Source of the DNA: Wuchereria bancrofti
Taxonomy: Eukaryota > Nematoda > Chromadorea > Rhabditida > Onchocercidae
Reading direction: 5' to 3'
Assembly: GCA_005281725.1 (NCBI GenBank)
Contig: SSBO01000001.1
Location: 3,642,399 to 3,706,398 of the forward strand
DNA length: 64,000 nucleotides
Below, piece after piece: positions 1 to 10,853 of this stretch. Both the position numbers and the translations under genes were made by a program. Numbering within the stretch: position 1 is the first letter of the stretch; each line of letters begins with the position of its first letter. The notes below the pieces were generated by a model, which was given only the letters and a program-made list of their open reading frames with translations, did no database searches and was not told the origin of the DNA.

Positions 1-1463
1 CAGCATCTCGTTGCGATATTTTTATGAATGAGTGCTCCACACATAGAGCTATTTCATTCCTATAATTGGTTCTATCTGGTTAAGTTTCTGAATCCTTTCG
101 AGTAAAAGGAAAACTCACCGTACTGTGTCCATTGATATACGTATAAATAATGCGTAGTACGGACTGGGAATATTCTTTTCGGTTAGCACTATCTGCAATG
201 ACTTAGGACTAAGTTTTCGAAAATTAACTGGAACAATCGAAATAAAGGTCAAAGTAAGATAATGAAGTTCCATTTAGCAAACTCATCATGATCATGGCCA
301 CTGTTTTAATCTTCACTTTGCTTTACTCACAAATATCATTAAAGAAAATGGATACCTTATGATAAGCACCCTCAATAAGCGATTGTTCCAGTTTCATAGG
401 TATCTTAATATACGGATTCTTTTGCTGGATATCTTGATCAATCTGTTCCAATAACTGCAATATTTCAATTGAAGTTAACGACTTACAATAGAAACAGATC
501 AACCTGCTAAATATGTAGTTCAAGTTCCACAAAATTTTCATGATGAAGTTTTTGTAATTCTCAGAGGATACATGTTATTGAAAAATTATCACAATTTTTC
601 TTATTTCTGAACGGATAGTATAATCACGTTTCGGCCACTAGTATCAAAATACCATGTGGAATTCAGTGTGTTGATTGGTAGCCAAAAGGAACATAAGATC
701 TAAGCCGATCATCAACCATTTATTTGGCCACTCTTCGTTTGAACTAAAATTTAAGTATCAAATCGATATTGAAGTAATAAAGCAATAATCCAAGTAGTTT
801 TTAACAGATCTTTGTGTTTACCCATAAGAATTGTAAAAATTGATGAGAACAGTGATGGCTTCACGGAATGAGTTCAGATCAGACCTGAGTACCGCACACA
901 GTGCATCTATTTCGAAAACATCTCCTGCAATCCAATTTGAGAGAAAATGAAAGATTAAACTGTATATATATAAACTAAATTTGAGAGGTGAATTTGCATT
1001 TCATCAATTTTAATGGTGCCAAAGTAAAACTTACGATGTATCATAAGTAAAGCATTATGAGTAAGACCACGTAAAGCGTTCCTGTTGTTCATTAATTCCT
1101 GAAAAACAATTAACGACATCTTGAGAAGCTCACCAAGTTTTGAATAAGACCTGTGTGACCTAATTGTCGCTGCAGATAGGATGTGTAAAGTTGTCAACGA
1201 ACAAGTTTCGACAACTCTCACTAAGCTAAGTGTAATAGATTGATTTATTTTAGGTTGTCGAATATTATAATGCGAGGATGATTGCAGGATAAACCTACAA
1301 CACTTTCTGCAGTAGAATCGCTCATGTTAGCTTCTGAATAAATGTTTGTAGAAAATATAATGTACGAACACACCTTTATCCGTTTCAGTCTGACCCCAAT
1401 CACTCCTAGATTTTTCGGCTCCTTATTCCACTCTGCCATCAGCTTCCTGCATTCAACTTCCAT
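1..1463 (-). CDS. rpn-12: 26S proteasome non-ATPase regulatory subunit 8 (RPN12/PSMD8), 3' end beyond window
   Basis: Subunit of the 19S regulatory lid of the proteasome, which unfolds and feeds ubiquitinated proteins to the 20S core. Seven exons can be joined in one frame: 1374-1463, 1035-1098, 822-924, 653-743, 356-454, 119-192 and 1-59 (incomplete). The start ATG at 1463 opens MEVECRKLMAEWNKEPKNLG, like the N-terminus of PSMD8. Family landmarks follow in order: RDVFEIDALCAVLRSD, WLMIGLDLMFLLATNQHTEF, IPMKLEQSLIEGAYHK and LTEKNIPSPYYALFIR, corresponding to the LARDILEIG, LLGLNLLFLL, SMEQYLMEGSYNKV and ARGNIPAESYTFFID segments of human PSMD8. All splice phases agree and donors are GT. The C-terminal winged-helix part lies off the left edge. 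It is the first gene of the window and is divergent from the coiled-coil gene at 4472. Identification rests on remembered family sequence and is strong. Confidence 0.92.
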
Positions 1464-2353
1464 CTATATGCACATTATCATTTATCACTTGTGATAACTT
1501 TTTAATTTGCTATATTCCATAGAATATCCCTCGCTTTAAAGTACCATTTTCTTTCACTATCACACTGTGTAAAACATCATACTTCAGCACTTTTCAGCAC
1601 CATTTCCAGTTGAGAAAGGTCTCGTCTCGATTCTTGTCGCCATTCGTCCAACAGTCGCTGATGTACAATATCCAATCCTGCCATCCAATTCTCGATCTTG
1701 ATTTCAATCTAAGGATGAAGCTAAATGATAATCCAAGAATATAATCATGTCCCTTATCTTCCATCTTTAACGTTATCTTTGCTTTCATTCAATTTTTTAC
1801 CAATATTTAGGGAGATAGCAGAAGAGCTTTCACAATCTTTGCAAGTAATAGATATCAAAGTTCCGTAATTCAAACTACAAAAAATGAAAATTTTGAAGAT
1901 TTTATAAGAAGGTATCGATGGAAAATGTGGAAATGAACTGGCGCAGGATGACAATACAAGGACAGTGTTGATTGGAGGGAGTGAGTGGAAGCTTATAAAC
2001 ATCGATTGATAAACAAGTAAACAAGAGTTAAGAACGCTACGCCATGTTGTCTTCTCAGTCGCGGCTCTACCCACCTCTTTCCTTCAAAAAAACATCCATT
2101 ATAGCTGTACCACCGCATCTGCATCGTCTACGCATTGACACTGACACTCCGAATCAGTCGATGTGTATGTGACATTTATGTGTTTGCAAAGCAGAAGAGT
2201 GGGAAAGTGAATGGATAAAAACGAGCTGGTAAGAGAGGGCATCGGATAGATTAAGGTTACTGCTAAGGTTTGCTGTGCTGTTCGACTCGACTCATTTCAT
2301 TTCGCTTGGGACTGGGCCATCACTTGGCCCCAGCAGCCGACATTTATAATATG
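1464..2353. other. Intergenic DNA upstream of rpn-12
   Basis: No supported exon. Two open frames on the minus strand (1594-1788 and 1754-2074) show no family similarity and no convincing splice sites, and are treated as chance. The stretch lies between the rpn-12 start and the weak candidate gene at 2354, so it probably includes the rpn-12 promoter. No clear core promoter element was seen. Confidence 0.5.
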
Positions 2354-2750
2354 ACCAGGTTCTTGGGCAAGCCATTCTTCTGTACTGTCCTTCTCTGTGC
2401 TTTTATTGCATTATTTTGCTCTCGGCTTTGTCATCTAAATGTTCACAATGGTACTTGAAATGATGATAAGCTGGAAGAGTAGGCGTAAAAATCACCAATT
2501 TTAATTTTTGCTTTCATCTAATGACTTCGTGGAATAGTTTCAAGAGCCTACAAATATCAGCCATCCTATACTAGGTGCTACCTCAGTAGTCATTCATTAC
2601 CTGAGAATGATATTATCCGCTTTCATTGATCACTTTGTGGCTTACCAGGGTTCACTGTTTTGTGTATTTCTTTTCTTCAATAAATTGATTAACGATTGTG
2701 AAGAGTGTAAGATCACTTCTCTTTTGAACTATTCTCCACAAACGAATTAA
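2354..2750 (+). CDS. Candidate small secreted or membrane protein gene, two exons (weak)
   Basis: Not recognised. An ATG at 2354 opens MTRFLGKPFFCTVLLCAFIA, a typical signal peptide or signal anchor, and runs to a possible donor after 2456 (AATG before GTACTT). A possible acceptor (CTACCTCAG) at 2586 joins in phase to an open frame of 53 codons ending in TAA at 2750; this second part is hydrophobic and then has CEECK. The local sequence around the ATG is less AT-rich than its surroundings. Nothing else supports it: no family, no conserved motif, and an AT-rich genome produces such frames by chance. It may be only an upstream fragment. Confidence 0.2.
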
Positions 2751-3096
2751 TATTGTTGCTTCTCGGATGCAAAGTCTCAATTCACATTCAATCTGAAACA
2801 AGTAATAAGGCTTCATCCCTCAAATTATAAAAGTTGAAACATAGGAAAACTTTGTACTATTCCCACTTGAGCATTAAACTCGAATTTTGAAAAATTTCTT
2901 TCTTCCACTTATCCCATTATCGCTCTTTCTCACTGCTGATAAGGAAGGTGTTAATTAATAATGTAGGGATGGATGTTTTCAATGAATGGAAGGAGTACTT
3001 CTCATTAATCACGGATTAATCTTCATTGGCCTTGTTTATCCTGTTCTATTAACCATGCGTACAAGAACTTCAGTGATTACACAACACGGCTAAACA

Positions 3097-3156
3097 ATTT
3101 AAAGTCTCAAAAATAAACTTCCAATCTGTCGAAAGTTTATTTTTGAGACTTTAAAT
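3097..3156. repeat. Perfect 24-bp inverted repeat with 12-nt loop
   Basis: The arms 3097-3120 and 3133-3156 are exact reverse complements (beginning ATTTAAAGTCTC), separated by 12 nt. Pairing stops at 3096/3157. It lies in intergenic DNA, away from any recognised exon. It could be a small fold-back element, an RNA hairpin or a chance duplication-inversion. Confidence 0.8.
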
Positions 3157-4129
3157 ACTTTTAACAAAAGGTGGCAAATCGATAATCGTTGAAGAGATGA
3201 TAATCTTTAACAGTCTACTCAATTCTTTTACTCCTTTGTGAAAAATGAACCTCTGTTAAGATCAATGTTAATATCAGTCAAGTACTGTTAATATCAGTGT
3301 AAAAAGTTTATATTAACTTCTAGTTTGACAGCATATTTCATTCTAGTTTTTTGTTGTGAGTATTTTACGGACGTGAAAATAAATTTTCACTTTAATTTAA
3401 TCCTGCATTTCACGCTTCACTCATTTGCATTGGGGACATTAAATTCAATTATTTCAAATTTGTTTGGGATATGGTTAATAGATAGTGGTGCATTACAATT
3501 ATTGATTATCAATATTAAGAGGATTTGATAAGAAATTTCATTTCCCATAATTATTGCTAGTTTATCTTCGTCTAGTTATGCAGGTGTAAGCTTTTCCTTA
3601 CAATTTTGTTCTATTCATCATCAATTCCTGAATGTTCTTTCTCATTTTTCAATTTCGTTTCCCACCAGCCATCGGTTCTTTTCCTGATTTCCACTATTAC
3701 ATTGTGTGTATATCATACTAAGGGGATAGCACCTGTTAAGCACTGTACCAGAAATTTTCCATCTAACTTTGAAAATTTCTGCTAATATTTGGACCTTATT
3801 CTTGCTGTTTTATTGTGTTTTATTGCTTACGTTATTATAGTAGAAAATGAATGTGAATGCGACTTTTTCAAGATTTGGGTAATATTTCAGATAACATGAT
3901 TGGTTTTTTAAGAACTCTCGGGCAAATTGTCAACGACCCGTGGTATAAAATTGCATGAATTTTCTGCAACGAATATGTCATTTACACTTTGTGCACAACC
4001 GCTAAAAGGTGTCATTTTAATCAAACTGTCCCACATTTCTTGGATTGATTCACTAAAATTTTTACTCATTTTATAAGGAGTACGTAATCGATCGGAACTA
4101 GCAAATGTATATGATAGTATGCGCCGTCC

Positions 4130-4177
4130 TTTTTAGGTAGATGTACTTAGAACTTTTTAGGTAGATGTACTTGGAAA
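4130..4177. repeat. Two-copy 24-bp tandem repeat
   Basis: Two adjacent near-identical copies of a unit beginning TTTTTAGGTAGATGTACTT, at 4130-4153 and 4154-4177, about 300 bp upstream of the first supported exon of the coiled-coil gene. Each copy contains TTTTTAG, which resembles a nematode splice acceptor. Confidence 0.75.
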
Positions 4178-4471
4178 TTAGATCAACTTCGGCTTCTTAG
4201 CGATCCTCGACCGATCTTTTTTAACTCCTTTTTGGGCTTTTCAAGTTCAATCTTTGGAATTTTTGAATGAAGGTAATTGTCGATCTGATCGATATGTTGT
4301 CAGTGATGATCATACTCTCTTTATCATATATCTTATGTAACCTGAAATTTTCATTGAGTAAAAAGCAAAGGTTTTACATTTTTTTTATTCTAATTAAGTT
4401 ATTTGTTCACAATAATCAGTCTATTACTGATCCACCTTAAGTCTTGAGGATTTAATAATTCTAAAATTTGC

Positions 4472-7400
4472 AGTGCCGAAATTAGAATTGTTACCGGAAA
4501 AAAAAACAACCAGTAAAAAAACAACCATTGATATCTCAAAATGTATGGCAGAAATACAATGTTTTGATCAAGATGTGGAAGAAGCAACTGCACAAGTATT
4601 GACAAAATTCATTTCGGTATGTAAATCAATGTGACCTCGAAATGGTGCGCATACTAAAATATTCAAATGTAGCAGACCAATTTCATATAAATGTGTTTTA
4701 CTTTTCCGACTGAAGTCATAGTTTGGAAAGTTGCAAAGACCGTGCATTTCTTTCTTATGTCGCTGAATAAGTGCGTATTTTTAACATTAGACAATCTATC
4801 GGAAGCATCGGAAGTCATTTATTAGTCACTTTTCTCGCAGATAGCAAAAGAAACTGAGAAGTATCAAAAGAGCATTCTCATATGTAACGGTTTCATGGAA
4901 AATCTAATGAGTAATAAAGAGTGGTAAAGGAAGTACACGAATACAGCGAAACGCATCTAATGATAAAGCAAAGTACACATATATGCATGCCGAATTGTCT
5001 TTCGCAATTTGACATGAAATTCATAAATCTCAAAAGAAAAGTAAAATCCAATTTATAACTCACAAACTTAAGTTTGCATTTATCCACTTTGGTATTTATC
5101 AGAGAAAATCTAAGACACTTTTTAGAACTCATCGAGAATTAAGTAAAACAAGTAGATCAGACTGTTATGTTCTAAAAACTACTTCGATGCTGTTTATCAT
5201 TAATTGCAATTATCCTGACTGGTTAGAAAAAAGATTAGTTTAAATTATTTCAATACTAAAATTACTTCAACAAAAAAACCTTTTAAATTTTAATTAGTGT
5301 TCTTTTTTTCTGATCTTGTGCTATTATCTGTCGATATAGGCTTGTTGTAGCGGAAATAAAGTGGATAGTTACTGCTGCTACTTGTTTTTCAAGAGCTCGC
5401 AAATAATTGGGATTTCTCCCACTTTTTAAATGATGCGAGGTTAATTTGTGACTTCATTTTTTCTTGTTATAATCAAAAAACAAGTCATCAGTAAGAAAAA
5501 GCTAGATGGAGTATAGCAGTATGTCGTGTAAAGGTTTCAGCGAGTCATGATCAACAAAGACTGGAACCAGCAATTAATGAGTATATGATTTTAAGGCATG
5601 CAAAGTAAATTATATGTAATTAGACATGCGTCTGTCTTTTTAAATGATATATTTAATAAATTTGTCAGTGATTTCAACTTGTTTATCCTTCATATAATTT
5701 TGATTCTTGCTTCCATGTAGTTCTTTTTGCAAAACTCTACAAGCTCGACCTGAGGAACACCTCATGTGATTAAGATAACAATAATGGATATTAAGACATA
5801 TTCCTAAGGTTCAAATAGGTCCGTTCCGTCATTTAGTCATCTCTACAATTTAGATCCCTAGAATCTAGAAGAGCTGTGCTCAATATCAGAATATGTGAAA
5901 CGATGAAATGAAAAAGCACATGATTTCACCTCGTGAGTAATTTTTGATCAGATTTTAATAGTTTTAGAAATCTGAACTCGGTGAAATTGGAAGTCTGGTT
6001 AATGAAATCTGTACGCACCGTATAAATGTAGCTATTGAAAAACGAGATGATATGTGGCGTCAACATGAAACTGCTCAAATATCCTTTTTGCAAAACGAGA
6101 ACTCTCAAATGTTAACTGGATTACACGCCGAAATTGAAAGACTTCATCATCGTTTAAGAGGTAATGGCAAATTATATCCTAAGTAATTTGAAACATTAAA
6201 AAATTGATTTCAAACGTAAGTTTTTAATGGTTCTGATGCAGAACTTTGTAATTTGATAATTTCCTATTTTTTAATTGGTGATATTGCTTTCTTTAGATAG
6301 CTATAAATCAGCTCGATGACGAATAAAACTCATCTTGGATAAGTGGGTTTTACTACTGAAGGCTAAACTGTTTATAAAATGCTGTGATTTTCTTATTTTA
6401 TCCTAGCGGTGCCAGAATATCATTCAGTTGAATTTTACAAAAATATCCATGAAGCAGGACTTATTATCCGTCTTAGTTTATTATACTACTACTGAACAAG
6501 TTCTCCCATTCCTCAGTTTTAATTCTAGCATTTCAGTGCTCAACTAAATGGCTTTGCCTCTTTTTTATCCATTATAGATCTCTACCGTAGACTTTATGTG
6601 AAGAACTCGTTCGACAACAACACGACACTCGAAAATGAAAATGAGCTGCTTCGAAAAAGGCAGTTTTTTTCTTCTCACATACTGAAAACTAAGTCAACTG
6701 AAAAATTTTTAAATTTCAAATGCATTATCTTATGAGGATGTTGCGTGAATGTGGCCAGCAGAAAACTCGCAACTCTATATAGAAGAACTAAATGCTTGAA
6801 ATTTCAAATGGAGGAAATATTTTTCACTTAACTTCAATGATAATCGATCGATTTTTAGAAAAACAAGTACCTGTCCAATAAAATCTTGGGTTTTTAAAAA
6901 TTATTTTTATTTAGCTTCCTCTTTTCTTGCTGTCTCCGACTATCAATTGAAAAAAGACATTTAAATCGTGTTCTGTCTTCCCTTTGTTTAGAATTCATTT
7001 ACAACATTTAATCTTGAAACATAGTTATTCATTTAACACGATCGGATAAAGATTACAGGTTGCAAAAAACAGAGCAGAATATGGATAAGCTGAATCAAGA
7101 GTTGCAGAAATGCGAGAAAAAATCGAGAGATTTGGAGCAAAAAACTAGTGGAACGATCAGAATGCTGAAAAATCAACTTGCTTATCAGGTAAAGTATTAA
7201 TTTTATCGTTTAATTGCCCATCCTAATGACTATCATGTTTTCAACATTCATCAGTACTAGTATTATGAAAAGTAATAAAGGTGCTGTTATGGGAAATAAT
7301 ATCTTAGCATGAAATCTTATCATGACGGTTATCTTAATACCAGTGAACATTTTCTCGTTGTCAGAAAAGCCCCTCACATCTTTGTTAAATGGAAATTTTA

Positions 7401-8835
7401 ATAATAATAAAATAAAAATAAGGAAAGTAATTTAAAGTCTAGATCGTATTAAAATTATATTTATAACAGTCTTTGGCTTGAAAACTACTTGATTAATCTG
7501 AATCGTTACCTTCATTACTTAGACGTAGCCATAAATCCATCGGAAGTTTGTCTGGCATTTTCCTTGTCTTTTCCGGACGAAGTTGTTTAGAAAACTATAA
7601 CAGATTTAATTCTAATAATTGAATTTCTAGTTAGAATATAACTTTGCACATCGGACAATTTTACAGAAATTTATTTGATATGTGCGTACATTTTGGTTAT
7701 TAAACTACAAAAAGTGTGCTGAAGAAAGACATAAATGAAATATTCAGGGCAACAGAATTCGTCAGCTAACTGACGAACTCAGTGAGAGGACAGCACAAAT
7801 AACTAAATTGATGGCTCAGGTAGGTAAATGATTCTTCATTCGTTCGCTAAGAGTAATTGATATAGTAGGTTCTGCGCAAAGTGAAATCCATTATAGAAAT
7901 CGATTTTGGAGTTGTTTAAATTCACTCTGCAATCTTTACGATGGAATCAAATCAAAAACCTAAACAAGACTCCCGTAATTCAAAAAAAAAAAATCGTTCT
8001 TGATTCTATGTCTGACTTATGGTATTCCTTCCTGATATTCCTTACGACCGTGTTTCATATTCTCTAAAATGGAGACTACTTTTTTCTGCTTTCTTGCTTC
8101 TTTTCTTTTTCTGTCTTTCAATTAAAAATATTTGAAAATTAATTAACACAGTTACAAATTGACGATTTTAAGCTTCCATTTGGGACAGTAGCTGAGATAA
8201 CTGGTAATGAGGTTCCTGCTCGAATTCATTTCTATTCACAACCAACCATTCCTTGGAATCCTGCTCCGGCATCATTTTTTGGCAAAAAAGACAATAATTT
8301 TTCGCATGCGAGTTTAATCCGTAACGTTTCGATAACTTATCCAGGCGGACGACCAAATGTTGTCGCACGAAAGTACAATTATACGCCTACAACGTAAGTC
8401 TATGCCTTTTTTAATCTTGTACAAATATTTTGTAGAATCTTAATTCTTAGTACTTCCGTGACGTTACAATCCACCATGTAATGAAGTGCAATAATCGTCA
8501 ATGTATTTGAGAGTTCATACTTGTGAATTAATGAAATATTGCTGGTAATTTATTTAGTTATTCGCTTTGCATTGGTGGATATCTTAAAATTAAACTTTAT
8601 TTGCAGGCCACGTTCACATCATCTACCATCGTTATACTCGAAACCACGCAGTGCACCATTGTTTGGACATAATATCGAGAAGCCAACACAACTACAGATG
8701 CTAGAATTACGTGATCGAATGTCATTTACCCGTTCGTTATATGAAATTCGAAATCCTTTTACTGCGAACAGTATCACATCCAAAAATTCTAAAGCTTCGA
8801 TCTCGGTGGATGAGTCAACGCAAAATACGATATAA
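4472..8835 (+). CDS. Coiled-coil protein with CCDC92/CCDC74-type N-terminal domain
   Basis: Exons on the plus strand: 4472-4617, about 4852-4912, 5957-6160, 6578-6656, about 7059-7188, about 7749-7818, about 8152-8393 and 8608-8835 (stop 8833-8835). The segment ISFLQNENSQMLTGLHAEIE followed by RLHHRLRDLYRRLYVK matches the conserved core of the CCDC92/CCDC74 family (ISFLQREN...LHAEIxRL). A coiled-coil rich in Glu, Lys and Gln follows, then a basic, proline- and serine-containing tail. In other animals CCDC92 proteins are associated with centrosomes and cilia, so a role in sensory cilia is only an inference. The 5' end is not settled: exon 4472 may be the first after trans-splicing, with ATG at about 4535, and the junction between the 4852 exon and 5957 does not fit in phase without a missed exon. 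The intron after 6656 is GC-AG. Confidence 0.7.
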
Positions 8836-10853
8836 TAACGCTGATCGAGATCTTTTTAAACATAACATGAAACTGTACAGTATCATCCATTATTTTATGC
8901 TTACTTTTTTATTCAAAATTAAACCTTGCGAACCATAAATTACTATAATTCGTCTTATACATTGCCATTTTGTATGTCAAAAAAAAAACCCCACGAAGTG
9001 TAGATGTATTACACTGAAATGAGGAATTAGACTCAACACCTCAACTGTTACTTATTACCAAACACAGTGCTGAAAATTGCTTCAGTTAATTTATTCATCA
9101 GAGGTGGAAATTTTATTCAGGATCTGCTTTGGAGATTTACATTAATAAAAAGTTTATAAATGTTATGGGTGGACCAGAGCCGGAAAATAACAACGATAGA
9201 CAGACAGTTTAATATTGGGTCCTTTCAAGATCTAAAATAAAATCCTTATGGCATAAGTGGAAAATACCCAAAAAAGAAACAGTTGAAGAGCCTATATCAA
9301 AAAATTCCAGAGAGAAATAGCATTTTCCTTACTCATCACCAATTTGAATTTATTTCATAAAAATCGAGTTCGACGACCAGAACACCATTTCGTTCCGTTG
9401 TTATCTTTGTCTTTCTAACATCCATTGATCACTTTCAGATGGAAACATATGTTTCAAAATAGACCACATTCTTTAATTGTTTCCACAGCGAAAGCGGAAC
9501 GACATTGCTTTCTCGAGCAATTCTCGAGCAAAACGTTGACTAATTTCTAACCCTTACTTAAATTTATAAGCTGAGCTAGTACTATGGAAAGACAAAGTCC
9601 GGTATTTCCCTATCAGCTAATCTCTGAAGTTTTATTTTGAAATTTCAAACGGTAAGGCTAAGTTAAACAATCGTTTCGAATACTGTTTAAATTTGAGTCA
9701 TGACTTTATCACACACTACCATAGCATCGCACAACTTCGGAAGAGTGCGACGTAGATAACAAAAGCGATGTCAATCAAAACACATATACCCTTAATCACA
9801 TTAAACCCTGAACCGCTGTACTTCACTAGCAGTGCTTAGATACGCTCATAGATACCACCCTAATTCAAACAATTTATTATCCACTGGTAAGTTCTAAACT
9901 TCCTCTGTGCCTTGCTTCATTTCATTATCAACGTCACAAATTAATAGCAAGGAGTAAATAATGAGGCAATTATATGGTTAGATCACCCATACAAAAATCG
10001 ACTTCTGGGAACTATTATCTTTTAAACTGCAATGCAAAATTCTCTTATTTAAAAGTTTTCAAATCAAAATACACAACGTTCGCTATCTTAATTCCGTCAC
10101 CGAAAATCGGTCGCACTCGTCTTCATAGTGATATAATAAGATGTTATACATCTCGCCTTTCTATCATGCTAATCAAAGCATAGGATTTTTTTTCTTCAAT
10201 CACTAAGTTATAATAAATTGATCGTGTAGAAATATATCAATCAATAATATAACAAATGTATCCGTATAATTCAAACACAAATAAAAGTAATTATACAGCA
10301 GCAAATCTTGTATTAATTGTTTGCACAAATGTAGTGACGAAATATATACATGGAAATGTATACATATACAGGAAATGTATACATACAGAGACATGACATC
10401 TACTAAATCATATTTTATTTTATGTGGCGATATATTTAATTAAAACGAAAAAGCACAAAAAAGTTGTGAGTGTTATAACTTTTCGGTTATTCGGTCAACT
10501 TTTCGGATATTCCAAATTGTTCGTTTTAATTAAGTATAAACTAGTCTATAAACAATTATTTCAAAATATATCTGCTTAGAATTCACTATCCACAAAGAGA
10601 CAAGAAAGAAGAAATGAATCCCAACGTGCGTGTCAAAGATGCTGTCGTATTTGGTTGTGAACCATCATACAGCCTAAGTTAAGCATATATTCTTGAAGAG
10701 GTAAAAAAAGTTATTGAGTACGATTAAATTGGCACAAACAGTGGCAACCGCTTTGAACAACATTACTGATTCAAATAAAGCAACATATAAATCCACTGTA
10801 GCAAGTACAGATATGAAGGATTTTTCCATTTTAAAGGTTAAAAACTAGAAAAT
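8836..10853. other. Convergent intergenic region, untranslated ends
   Basis: Lies between two converging genes, so both 3' untranslated regions fall here. No supported coding sequence; open frames at 9974-10183 (plus) and 10203-10394 (minus) are AT-rich and show no motif. An inverted-repeat element at 10436-10533 is listed separately. Confidence 0.55.
10436..10533. mobile_element. Possible miniature inverted-repeat element (98 bp)
   Basis: Perfect 14-bp terminal inverted repeats, TTAATTAAAACGAA at 10436-10449 and its reverse complement at 10520-10533, enclose about 70 bp that contain two copies of an ACTTTTCGG motif. No coding capacity. No clear target-site duplication was established, so a MITE is only one explanation. 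Confidence 0.4.

Larger units (their letters stand above)
2751..4471. other. Intergenic DNA upstream of the CCDC92-like gene
   Basis: Apart from the hairpin at 3097-3156 and a 24-bp tandem duplication at 4130-4177, nothing is recognised. An open frame at 3325-3528 is AT-rich and without motif. The promoter and 5' leader of the coiled-coil gene at 4472 presumably lie here. Confidence 0.5.

Noticed and set aside
1594..2074. Minus-strand frames upstream of rpn-12
   Set aside because: Low-complexity Ser/Phe-rich translation, no family match, no connection in phase to rpn-12.
8168..8368. Minus-strand frame opposite the CCDC92-like gene
   Set aside because: Antisense to a plus-strand exon with good acceptor, donor and phase.
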